Source: Clostridiaceae bacterium
Lineage (GTDB): Bacteria > Bacillota > Clostridia > CAYPLH01 > DUMO01
DNA length: 64,000 bases
Assembly: GCA_012839865.1 (NCBI GenBank)
Contig: DUMO01000019.1
Coordinates: 62,001 to 126,000, forward strand
Direction of reading: 5' to 3'
The position numbers and the translations under genes are program-made. Shown one piece after another: positions 55,293 through 63,803 of the stretch; position 1 is the first letter of the stretch; every line of letters starts with the position of its first letter. The notes beneath the pieces were generated by a model. It worked only from the letters and a program-made list of their open reading frames with translations, had not been told where the DNA came from and did no database searches.

Positions 55293-55572
55293 AATTGTAC
55301 ACATTTGTCTTACATTTATTAAACCTGACATCCTGGAAGGCTTTCAACTGCGCTTTCCATACGGCAACCACATTGAAGAGGTTTTACTTCGACTTTTATT
55401 TAATCCAGTGTTAATTCAAATACTATTTGGGTAACAATCAGATTATTGGATTTTGGAACGTAGAATTTAATTTATTGAAGTATAGCCCGAAATTTTTATA
55501 AATATCTATAGAGTGTTACATGTATTTAATCAACGTTTTTTTGTCAGACTAAATTTGGAAAGGAGAAAAAAA

Positions 55573-58236
55573 ATGGATAAAGAAAACTTACAGCCAACCA
55601 AACCTTACCACACCTTGACTGTAGATGAAACCTATGAAGCTCTGAATACAAACCCCGCTGGCCTGGACGAGAAGGATACCCGGGGAAGAATTTCTGTTTA
55701 TGGTCCAAATGAACTGAAGGAAGAAAAAGGCCGCTCATTATTCGCTAAATTTCTGGACCAGTTTAAAGATATAATGATAATAATTCTTCTTATAGCTGCC
55801 GGCATTTCAGGCTTCATGGGGGAAATTACCGATACCGTTATAATTCTTGCAGTGGTTCTAATCAATGCAGTTCTCGGGGTAATGCAGGAAAGCAAGGCTG
55901 AAAAAGCGCTGGCAGCTTTAAAAAAGATGTCAGCCCCCTTTGCAAAAGTTAAAAGAAACGGTGATGTAAAGCATATAAAAGCATCCGAGATTGTACCCGG
56001 TGACATTGTAATCCTTGAAGCCGGCGATTATGTGCCGGCGGATCTGAGGCTTATCGAATCCTCCAACCTGAAAATTGAAGAAGCTTCCTTAACAGGAGAA
56101 TCAGTACCTGTTGAAAAATCGACAGGCAAAATAGATAAGGAGGATGTTGTTATTGGTGACAGGCATAATATGGCCTACGCCGGAAGCGTTGTCACCTATG
56201 GCCGGGGAAGCGGCATAGCAGTCGGAACAGGCATAAATACCGAGGTCGGTAAGATAGCAGGATACCTTTCAGCCAGGGAAACCGAACAAACCCCCTTGCA
56301 GCAAAAGCTGGCGGAACTGGGGAAATACCTTACCATTGCAATTCTTGCAGTAGCCGTTGTTATATTCATAGTGGGGGTAGTTGGCGGAAGGCCATATCTT
56401 GACATGTTCCTCACAGCTGTCAGCCTGGCGGTTGCAGCCATACCGGAAGGTTTACCTGCCGTTGTAACAATTGTCCTGGCATTGGGCGTTCAGAGAATGG
56501 CCAAAAGAAACACCATAGTTCGAAAACTGCCTGCCGTTGAGACTTTGGGAAGCACCCAGATAATATGTTCAGATAAAACTGGAACCCTAACACAAAACAA
56601 GATGACTGTAAGGCAAATCTATGTTGATGAAAATATTGTGGACGAAAATGAATTCAAAACTGACAGCAGAAGTTCCCAAATATTAATGCAGGTCTTAACT
56701 CTTTGCAACGATTCAAAGCTTGAACATGGCTCTGCCAGGGTTCTTGGAGATCCCACGGAAACAGCCCTGGTGTCATTTGCCCTTGACAAAGGCTATAATA
56801 AGAACGAAATGGACGAAAAGCACCCTCGCAAGAACGAAATACCTTTTGATTCCGACCGGAAATTAATGACGACATTGAATTTAACTGAAGAAGGATACCG
56901 GGTACTTACAAAAGGAGCTCCCGACGTGCTTATTGAACGTTGCAGCCATGTGCTTGCCGGGGATGAAGTCAAACCATTAACAAAAGAGTTTATTTCCGCC
57001 TTCCAGAAAGCCAATTCCAAAATGGCAGGCAATGCTCTTCGCGTCCTTGCAGTTGCATACAAGGATATTGAAAACTATCCGGAGGTGCTTACAACTGAAG
57101 AAACGGAAAATGGCCTGACTCTTGTGGCACTGGTGGGTATGATCGATCCTCCGAGGCCGGAGGTCAGGGATGCTGTGGAGGTCTGCAAAAAAGCAGGAAT
57201 CAGGCCAATAATGATTACCGGAGACCACAGGGATACTGCCGTTGCGATTGCCGGAGAGCTTGAAATTTTGAGTTCCGGGGATGAGGTGATAACCGGCCGC
57301 GAGCTTAACGCAATCAGCGAGGAAGAGTTTGAAAACAATGTGGAAAAATACTCGGTTTATGCCAGGGTTTCTCCTGAGCACAAGGTAAGAATTGTAAAGG
57401 CGTGGAAGAAAAAAGGCAAGACCGTAGCCATGACGGGAGACGGAGTCAATGATGCCCCTGCCCTAAAAATAGCAGACATAGGAGTCGGTATGGGAATAAC
57501 CGGTACCGATGTTGCAAAGGGAGTGTCGGACATGGTACTGACGGATGACAACTTTGCCACAATAGTTGAGGCGGTTAAGGAAGGCAGGACAATTTACAGC
57601 AATATAAGAAAAGTAGTCCAGTACCTTTTGTCAGCAAACACCGGTGAGATAATAACCCTGTTCCTTGCAACCATGTTCCATTGGAAAATACTCTATCCGA
57701 TTCATATACTTTGGATAAACCTTGTTACAGATACATTTCCCGCCCTTGCCCTGGGTGTTGAAAAGCCTGACAGGGATGTTATGACAGAAAAACCCCGGCC
57801 GGCAAGCCAAAGCGTTTTTTCTGAAGGATTTGGCATAAATATTGTATATCAAGGTATACTGGAAGGCATTACAACTTTGGTAACCTACTATATCAGCCTT
57901 GTGAATTATGGCCCGGATGTAGCGGTTACAATGGCTTTCGCCACCCTTGGGCTCATTCAGCTGGTGCATGTATTCAATGTTCGCACCGGAAACAATTCAG
58001 TTGCCACCAAAGGCCTTTTTTCCAACATGTATCTGATTGGAGCCATACTACTGGCGGGGCTTTTGCAGATAATAGTCATTTTGATGCCGCAGCTTAACAC
58101 AATTTTCAAAGTGCAACATCTGAATTTGGAGCAATGGGTTATCGTAATAATAGCTTCCTTTTCCATAATACCAATAGTTGAGGTTATAAAGTCCATAAGA
58201 AATTTTATTGCACGCAAAAAGCAGCATAAAAATTGA
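55573..58236 (+). CDS. P-type cation-transporting ATPase (PacL/SERCA type; Ca2+ and/or Mn2+)
   Basis: About 887 residues with the full P2A ATPase layout: N-terminal cation-ATPase domain, actuator motif LTGES, the ion-binding M4 motif PEGLPA, the phosphorylation site CSDKTGTLTQNK, the nucleotide-domain KGAPDVL, the hinge TGDGVNDAPALK, and M6 with NLVTDTFPALALG. The membrane helices carry the Asn/Asp and Glu ligands typical of Ca2+ transport. The yybP-ykoY riboswitch upstream indicates that Mn2+ is sensed, so Mn2+ export (or Ca2+/Mn2+) is likely. ATG 55573 follows AAAGGAG at 7 bases. A longer frame from 55513 covers the ribosome binding site and is rejected. Confidence 0.92.
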   Translation: MDKENLQPTKPYHTLTVDETYEALNTNPAGLDEKDTRGRISVYGPNELKEEKGRSLFAKFLDQFKDIMIIILLIAAGISGFMGEITDTVIILAVVLINAVLGVMQESKAEKALAALKKMSAPFAKVKRNGDVKHIKASEIVPGDIVILEAGDYVPADLRLIESSNLKIEEASLTGESVPVEKSTGKIDKEDVVIGDRHNMAYAGSVVTYGRGSGIAVGTGINTEVGKIAGYLSARETEQTPLQQKLAELGKYLTIAILAVAVVIFIVGVVGGRPYLDMFLTAVSLAVAAIPEGLPAVVTIVLALGVQRMAKRNTIVRKLPAVETLGSTQIICSDKTGTLTQNKMTVRQIYVDENIVDENEFKTDSRSSQILMQVLTLCNDSKLEHGSARVLGDPTETALVSFALDKGYNKNEMDEKHPRKNEIPFDSDRKLMTTLNLTEEGYRVLTKGAPDVLIERCSHVLAGDEVKPLTKEFISAFQKANSKMAGNALRVLAVAYKDIENYPEVLTTEETENGLTLVALVGMIDPPRPEVRDAVEVCKKAGIRPIMITGDHRDTAVAIAGELEILSSGDEVITGRELNAISEEEFENNVEKYSVYARVSPEHKVRIVKAWKKKGKTVAMTGDGVNDAPALKIADIGVGMGITGTDVAKGVSDMVLTDDNFATIVEAVKEGRTIYSNIRKVVQYLLSANTGEIITLFLATMFHWKILYPIHILWINLVTDTFPALALGVEKPDRDVMTEKPRPASQSVFSEGFGINIVYQGILEGITTLVTYYISLVNYGPDVAVTMAFATLGLIQLVHVFNVRTGNNSVATKGLFSNMYLIGAILLAGLLQIIVILMPQLNTIFKVQHLNLEQWVIVIIASFSIIPIVEVIKSIRNFIARKKQHKN

Positions 58237-58509
58237 AAAACTTAAAATAGCTGAATTAAATTAACTGTTTACAGTCGCAAAGTGTCCGGACATAAATCAG
58301 GCAAAAGTAAAACCATTTTGGTCAATTGTTGCTTAAGACAGCTTTTTTATGTACAATAATAATTGACAGTAAATATTTTTAAAGACATCATTTAAACGCA
58401 TATTATAAACCTTGATGAGAATTTGGAAATGTCCCAAAGCCAAGACTTTCTGGCAGGAAAACGGATTGGGCACCGGTTGAAGGTTAGATTGGCTTTTTAC
58501 GGAGGTATC

Positions 58510-59826
58510 ATGTTAAAAGAATTTGAGAGCACGCCAACCGCCTCTTTTATAAATAAAATATTCCGCGCAGGGAATAAACTTAATACGAGCAGTTTATTAG
58601 CATATATAATGTTGGCCTTTTTTTGCCTGTCCTTATTGCCCATGAATGTCTTCGCCCTTGACAATCCGCCTGAAGTCAGTGCAGTTTCCGCTATTTTGAT
58701 GGAGGCAAGGCGGGGACAGATTTTGTATGAAAAAGAGGTAGACAGGAAACTTCATATTTCAATTGCCAATAAAATAATGACCGCATTGCTTGTCGTAGAA
58801 AACGGCAATCTTGATTCTGATGTTACAATAAGCAAAGAGGCGGCCTCTACCGAAGGTTCCTTGCTATGGCTGAAAGTTGGAGAAAAATACAATGTCCGGC
58901 AACTGGTTTGCGCCATTTTAATCACTTCTGCCAATGATGCCGCCCAAGCCCTTGCCGAGCACGTTGGAGGCAGCACCAAAAAATTCACTGAAATGATGAA
59001 TAATAAGGCAAAAGAGCTGGGTTTGCAGAATACGCATTTTGAAAACCCTACAGGCCTTTTGGATGAAAACCAGTATACCACCGCCCGTGACCTGGCGGTT
59101 CTTGTCCGGTATGCAATATCAAACCCCACTTTCAGCTCCATGTTTGCATACAGGGGAATGACCTGGATAGACGGAGCTAATTATGATTATTTTATTAACG
59201 GCAATGAGATGTTCCAGCGTTACGAACCTACAGAAGGGGGAAAAATAGGTTTTAACGATCCGTCAAAGCACTCGATTGTAACCACAGCAAGAAAAAGCAA
59301 CCAGAGGCTGATTTGCATTGTCCTGGATACCCCTCCCGGGAAACTGTATGATGATTCAATAAAAATCCTCGAATATGGTTTTAACAACTATACTTCGGAC
59401 ATATTGGTGTTTAACGGTCAAGCTGTCAATAAGACTTTAAAGATCGGTGATACCGAGGTGAATCTTGTAAGCAACAGTGACGTCATCTACTCCCGGCCCA
59501 CCGATGATTTTATTGACTTGATAAAAAGCATATCTTTCAATATACCGGAACACATATCCCCTCCTGTTACAAAATCAACTGTTGTAGGTACTGCAAATTA
59601 TATACTCTTTGACGGAACTGTAATAAACGTACCTCTTTACCCTGACAGGGATGTACCGTTGCCTAAAACTGCGTCATCACTTTTTATTAACAAATTAACC
59701 GAAAACAAGGAGCTTCTTTACCTGCTGCTAATACTTTTGGGCATTGAGGGTTTATTGATATTATTCAACATATTGCGGGCCGTTAAAAAACTATTCACCC
59801 GCAACAGGCAGCAGATAAAAGGTTGA
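58510..59826 (+). CDS. D-alanyl-D-alanine carboxypeptidase (peptidase S11) homologue with altered catalytic motifs
   Basis: 438 residues: an N-terminal hydrophobic segment (TM or signal, about 27-50), a DacA/DacF-like domain, a C-terminal beta domain and a C-terminal membrane helix (LLYLLLILLGIEGLLILFNIL). Peptidase S11 enzymes trim the terminal D-Ala from peptidoglycan. The SxN motif is intact (SAN, 140-142). The SxxK motif reads I-A-N-K (85-88), with Ser one position too early (Ser84), and the KTG motif is KIG (245-247). Activity is therefore doubtful. ATG 58510 follows CGGAGG at 5 bases; a frame from TTG 58423 is less likely. The C-terminal helix differs from the usual amphipathic anchor. 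Confidence 0.85.
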   Translation: MLKEFESTPTASFINKIFRAGNKLNTSSLLAYIMLAFFCLSLLPMNVFALDNPPEVSAVSAILMEARRGQILYEKEVDRKLHISIANKIMTALLVVENGNLDSDVTISKEAASTEGSLLWLKVGEKYNVRQLVCAILITSANDAAQALAEHVGGSTKKFTEMMNNKAKELGLQNTHFENPTGLLDENQYTTARDLAVLVRYAISNPTFSSMFAYRGMTWIDGANYDYFINGNEMFQRYEPTEGGKIGFNDPSKHSIVTTARKSNQRLICIVLDTPPGKLYDDSIKILEYGFNNYTSDILVFNGQAVNKTLKIGDTEVNLVSNSDVIYSRPTDDFIDLIKSISFNIPEHISPPVTKSTVVGTANYILFDGTVINVPLYPDRDVPLPKTASSLFINKLTENKELLYLLLILLGIEGLLILFNILRAVKKLFTRNRQQIKG

Positions 59827-59978
59827 TTGATTCATCCCTGCATATTATTTTCTTCATTCCAACAGTGGACTTGCAAAGCAGCAAACCTGAATACTCAAGC
59901 CAGCTGAAAGCCAGCCAGGACAGTCGCCGGGATGAAGGTGCATCCTGGCCTGACTCTACTGTTTCAAAGCTTTGATTT

Positions 59979-61202
59979 TCAATTGCATATTTCAAATATT
60001 TCCCCTTGCCAGTTTCTGAATACTGCCCTGCCATTTCCTATATACAGCAGATAATTGGGCAATATCGGCGTTTTCCCGAGTCCCTGGGGTCCATTTACAA
60101 TATAAGTAGGAATTGCCATGCCCGAGGTGCATCCTCTCAGACTTTCCATAATCTCAAGACCTTCCTGTATGCTGCACCAGAAATGGCTGGTTCCCTTCAC
60201 ACTCTTCGGATGGAAGATATAATAGGGCTTTACTCTTATTTTCAAAAGTGCCTGGTTCAGCTTTCTAACAACATACTTGTCATTATTTATCCCTTTTAGC
60301 AGCACCATCTGGTTTCCAAGGGGAATACCCGCATCAGCCAGCATGCCACAGGCTTTTTGCGCTTCAGGGGTTATTTCCATGGGATGATTGAAATGCACAT
60401 TTACATAAATCGGGTGGTATTTTTTCAGTATACCCACCAGATTCGGTGTTATCCTTTGGGGAAGAGTAACCGGGGTCCTTGTGCCAAACCGGATAACCTC
60501 CACATGCTCTATTTTCCGAAGCTCCGCCAGCAGCCATTCTATCATTTCATCAGGCAGCATGAAAGAATCTCCGCCGGTTATAAGAACATCCCTTATCTCA
60601 TGGTTAAGCTTGACATAATTAACTGCGCGTTTGAGTTTCTCCTGGGAGACGCTTGTGTCAAATTCACCGATTAATCTTCTTCTCTGGCAAAATCTGCAAA
60701 ACATTCCGCATATGTTTGTCACCTTTATTATCAACTTGTCGGGATACCTTCTTGTTATAATTTCCTCAACCGACGAAGCCTTTTCATTCATGGGGTCCAG
60801 CTCCCCAATGTCGTTCAATTCATCAATTGAAGGGATGCATTGCTTCATAATCGGGCAATCCTCATTCTCAGGGTCCACAAGAGAAAGATAGTAGGGTGAT
60901 ACTGCAAACCTGTATTTTTTAGCTATAGTGTTTATATTTTCAATACGTTCAGTTGGTATATCAATTATTTCTGCTATGTCAGCAGCATTTGTAAACCTGT
61001 TTTCAAGCTGCCATATATAATCATTCCAATCCTTCATTGATGCGCCCAGATGCTTCATTATTTTCTTTCTTTGGTGTTTGATCCTTTCTTCATCCTCAAT
61101 GCCTGTTTTTATGCTGTCTTTAACTTCAAGGTAGTCTGTAATATTATCTTTAAGAATCTGAAACCTTTCATTATTTTCTTTCCTTACCACTTCATTCATC
61201 AT
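59979..61202 (-). CDS. eam: Glutamate 2,3-aminomutase (radical SAM, KamA family)
   Basis: About 407 residues, a radical SAM/PLP enzyme of the lysine 2,3-aminomutase family. The CxxxCxxC iron-sulfur motif is CGMFCRFC (Cys165, 169, 172), and the PLP lysine lies in GLGKTPILPN. The two Asp that bind the side-chain amine in lysine aminomutase are replaced. The first is Lys333, in HPKSV, where the lysine enzyme has a DLS motif. The second is Asn370, in VNGPQG, where it has VDAPGG. This is the substitution pattern described for Clostridioides difficile glutamate 2,3-aminomutase, which makes beta-glutamate, an osmolyte. The start ATG 61202 follows AGGAGG at 8 bases. A c-di-AMP riboswitch lies upstream. 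Confidence 0.87.
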   Translation of the reverse strand: MMNEVVRKENNERFQILKDNITDYLEVKDSIKTGIEDEERIKHQRKKIMKHLGASMKDWNDYIWQLENRFTNAADIAEIIDIPTERIENINTIAKKYRFAVSPYYLSLVDPENEDCPIMKQCIPSIDELNDIGELDPMNEKASSVEEIITRRYPDKLIIKVTNICGMFCRFCQRRRLIGEFDTSVSQEKLKRAVNYVKLNHEIRDVLITGGDSFMLPDEMIEWLLAELRKIEHVEVIRFGTRTPVTLPQRITPNLVGILKKYHPIYVNVHFNHPMEITPEAQKACGMLADAGIPLGNQMVLLKGINNDKYVVRKLNQALLKIRVKPYYIFHPKSVKGTSHFWCSIQEGLEIMESLRGCTSGMAIPTYIVNGPQGLGKTPILPNYLLYIGNGRAVFRNWQGEIFEICN

Positions 61203-61369
61203 AAAAAGCACCTCCTGAAAATTTTTAACCTTTCAACCTGATTCAATAAACGCTCAAGTCCCTAAGCAAGCTAAACTTTTGGCTTTTACGCTTTTCCTTC
61301 GCATTTTTTCAGAGTTTTCCCGCAAATTTATAGCCTGTTCTTTCACTCTGCAAATTTGCCCTAACAAAA

Positions 61370-61457
61370 TAAAAAGCGACTTTAAATCCATCAGGCAGCA
61401 TTAAAATCAACCGGACAATCAGGCTGAAATAAAGCTGAATGGAACTTTTCAGTCGCT
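61370..61457 (-). terminator. Long-loop terminator downstream of the c-di-AMP aptamer
   Basis: Minus strand: AGCGACT (61457-61451) pairs with AGTCGCT (61381-61375), followed by five T residues and further A/T. The 69-base interior may fold further. It sits between the aptamer and eam, as expected for an expression platform. Confidence 0.6.
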
Positions 61458-61488
61458 CAAAAAAGGCATATTTATTTTTTCCTTTTTC

Positions 61489-61653
61489 AAAGCTTCCGAG
61501 GTTAGCTGACGGGTTCGGACCGAAAAAGCATTAGCCCTACTGAATATATTCAGATTCACCCCAAATTCAAAAGCACCGGTGCCGGAAATAATATTGCAAG
61601 TACCGACCTCTGCAATGGTTCCCCCGTATTCTGGTTAACAGAAATTCAGCTTT
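61489..61653 (-). ncRNA. c-di-AMP riboswitch (ydaO-yuaA)
   Basis: On the minus strand the conserved blocks occur in the right order. P1 is formed by AAAGCT and AGCTTT. CGGGGGAACC follows, then TTTGGGGTGAATC, GTAGGG, and finally CCGAACCCGTCAGCTAACCTCGG. These are the hallmark sequences of the ydaO class, which binds two c-di-AMP molecules and normally lowers expression. The leader continues for about 290 bases to the glutamate 2,3-aminomutase gene. The region 61654-61896, upstream of the aptamer, must hold its promoter but no clear boxes were found. Confidence 0.95.
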
Positions 61654-61896
61654 ATTTTCATACCAATTTGTTGGTATTTCCCATTGGGCTTATACCATGG
61701 GATTCCACATGGTCTCAACAAGGCCGACAATACACCTGTTGCATGTCAAATTTAACATGCGGTTATTACCTATAATGGATAAAAGACGTCTACAAACCCC
61801 GTTGAAGATCCGGTTAAGGGATAAAGAAATAATCAAATATTTCATTTAATATGTTTTATGCCATATAGTATAACACATTTGCATTTAATTGTCAAA

Positions 61897-63520
61897 TTAA
61901 TTTTGGAGAGTTTTTGGAATTGTAATATTTCTCACGGCTTGTGATACAATATTGAAATCATTTGTCAGAATCGTATCAATCCCCATTTTTAAAAAGTTTA
62001 CAGCTTCCACAGGGTCATCAGACCAAAATACGTTGCATATTATGCCGTGTTTATGCGCCTTATCTATCATTTCCTGGTTGAAGTAAGGTTTATAAAGCTG
62101 CACCTTTTTACAGCCATATTTTATTGCCCTGTCAACAATTCCCCAGGGGTCTTTTCCGGCACCACAGCAAAGGCACAGATCAGGAGCCATTTCCCCTGCC
62201 ATTTTCAGTACATTATTATTTACGCACATTAAATATACATAATTTCGACAATCATATTTATCGATTAAATGAACAATTTTGTTAAAGACATCCTTTTTCA
62301 TACTCACATGTATTATCTATTGTTTTTATGTGTATATTCATCACGGTATGACAGGCAAATTTCTTAAGAATATCCTCAAATCTGAGAATTTTCAACCCCT
62401 TAAATTTTTCTCCGAATTTTATACCGAAGTCATACTTAAGCAATTCTTCATAAGTATATTCATACACCTTTCCAATGCCGTCTGAAACGCGCTCCAGAGT
62501 GCTGTCGTGAATAGATACAATTTCTTTGTCTTTGGTATACCATAAGTCAAATTCTATTTCATCAGTACCCATGGCAACTGCCGCACCAAATGCAGGCATG
62601 CTGTTTTCGGGCGCAATTGTACTAAACCCTCTATGTGCACAAACTCTCGGATAAGGCATGATACTGTCAGGCAAAATAATTGCGCTTCCGGCCTGGCGAT
62701 ATTTCCATGGGCGGCGGCCTTTTTCAACATATTCATAATGGGCAGAATGCGGTTTCCCGAAACCCGCAGGTTTATAATATTTTTCACTAATGTCAATATC
62801 AACAGTTTCAATACCAACACGGCTGTACATATTTACAAGAACTTCTCCCCTGGGTGAAACCACCATACTGCCACCGCCAATATGGCTGTTTTCATCCATG
62901 GAAACTGAAGAACGAATCACATAGGCATTTGTATTATATGCCAAAAATTGCGTCATGATCTTGATTGCCTCATGAGTATCAGATCTTTGGTGAGAGCATA
63001 CAATTACAACATCTATATTTCTGCGTGCGATATTTGAAAAAGCTTCGTAAAAATAAGAGTCATAACAGGTAAGGAATGCAAACCGAACCCCTTCAATATC
63101 CATTGTCACAGGTTCAGAATACTCAAAAGAATACCCGCCATCCAGATGCATTTTTGAAACTTCATCAGGAGTCAGATGCTGTTTAAAGTATTTTCCAATA
63201 ATTTTTCCTGTCCTGTCAAAAGCGTAAGTAGTGTTACGATAACCTTTTTCCGTCTCAAATCTTGCATTTACAAACAACAGGGCATTGCATCTCTTTGCTG
63301 TTTGAGAAGCCTTTTCCAAAAGAATTTTGTTAAACTTTTTTACACTTGCTTCGCTTTCGGATTTGGTTGAAGCAAAGCAGGGTATGTCGCAGGATTCAGG
63401 CATGACAATTATGTCCATGGAATCATCGCATTTATCCATCAATCGGAGCAGTTCCGCAAACAGCTCCTCCGACATGCTATAGTCAGTTGAATACTTAGGT
63501 TGAATAATACATATTTTCAT
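61897..63520 (-). pseudogene. Nitrilase-GDPD fusion gene split by a +1 frameshift
   Basis: One gene read in two frames. The first part (63520-62282) encodes a carbon-nitrogen hydrolase domain (Glu42 in IIVMPES, Lys113 in GKYFKQH, Cys152 in FLTCYDS) and then a glycerophosphodiester phosphodiesterase domain beginning CAHRGFSTIAPEN (about residue 294), with EFDLW and SIHDS. This frame ends at a TAA (62284-62282), mid-domain. The rest of the GDPD domain (DVFNKIVHLIDKYDC to the end) continues in the +1 frame from about 62298 to 61897. Removing one A from the A5 run (T5 at 62294-62298 on the plus strand) restores a single protein of about 540 residues. It may be a mutation, an assembly error or slippage. 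The start follows GGAGG. Confidence 0.8.
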
Positions 63521-63598
63521 TTTTCTACCTCCAGTTCAATTCTACCAACTGTATTATAACTCGAGTGAATTGAAATAGCATATTCTGTAAAGAGAGTA

Positions 63599-63739
63599 TT
63601 ATTGTGAATCCGCAGCATAAACCAGGCGCATTATGCTGTGCGGAGGCATTTCAAATTCTTTATTTATATCAATATCAACAGGACGATCAATTATACATAG
63701 AGGTTCTTCGAAGGTATTCTGACTGCGTACGTTTGTAAA
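63599..63739 (-). pseudogene. C-terminal remnant, possibly of a GH51-type arabinofuranosidase
   Basis: About 46 codons in frame (TNVRSQNTFEEPLCIIDRP, then EFEMPPHSIMRLVYA) up to a TAA at 63601-63599. The pattern of N-x-F-x-x-P followed by PPHS near the C-terminus resembles the end of GH51 arabinofuranosidases. There is no start codon; the upstream part is replaced by the IS-like end at 63740. Identification is tentative because the segment is short. Confidence 0.45.
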
Positions 63740-63790
63740 TGTCAATAAAAATTTAGGCCAGTTACCGGAGTAAAATTAGGCCACCAATTC
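63740..63790. mobile_element. Possible IS end (IS21-like) with direct repeats
   Basis: The sequence begins TGTCAATAAAAATTTAGGCC and contains AAATTTAGGCCA and AAATTAGGCCA in tandem about 25 bases apart, separated by GTTACCGGAGT. A TG... terminus with repeated internal binding sites is typical of IS21-family ends. No transposase is present. It separates two truncated genes, so it looks like the scar of an insertion followed by a deletion. Confidence 0.4.
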
Positions 63791-63803
63791 ATAAAAAATT
63801 AAC

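Noticed and set aside
54841-55371. Open frames on both strands across the repeat region near 55 kb
   Set aside because: They are translations of the G-rich palindromic repeats (GTVLLV-like peptides), have no ribosome binding sites, and overlap the promoter and Mn riboswitch.
59914-59949. Terminator between the DD-carboxypeptidase homologue and eam
   Set aside because: GCCAGGA/TCCTGGC arms exist, but the loop is over 20 bases and no T-tract follows on either strand.
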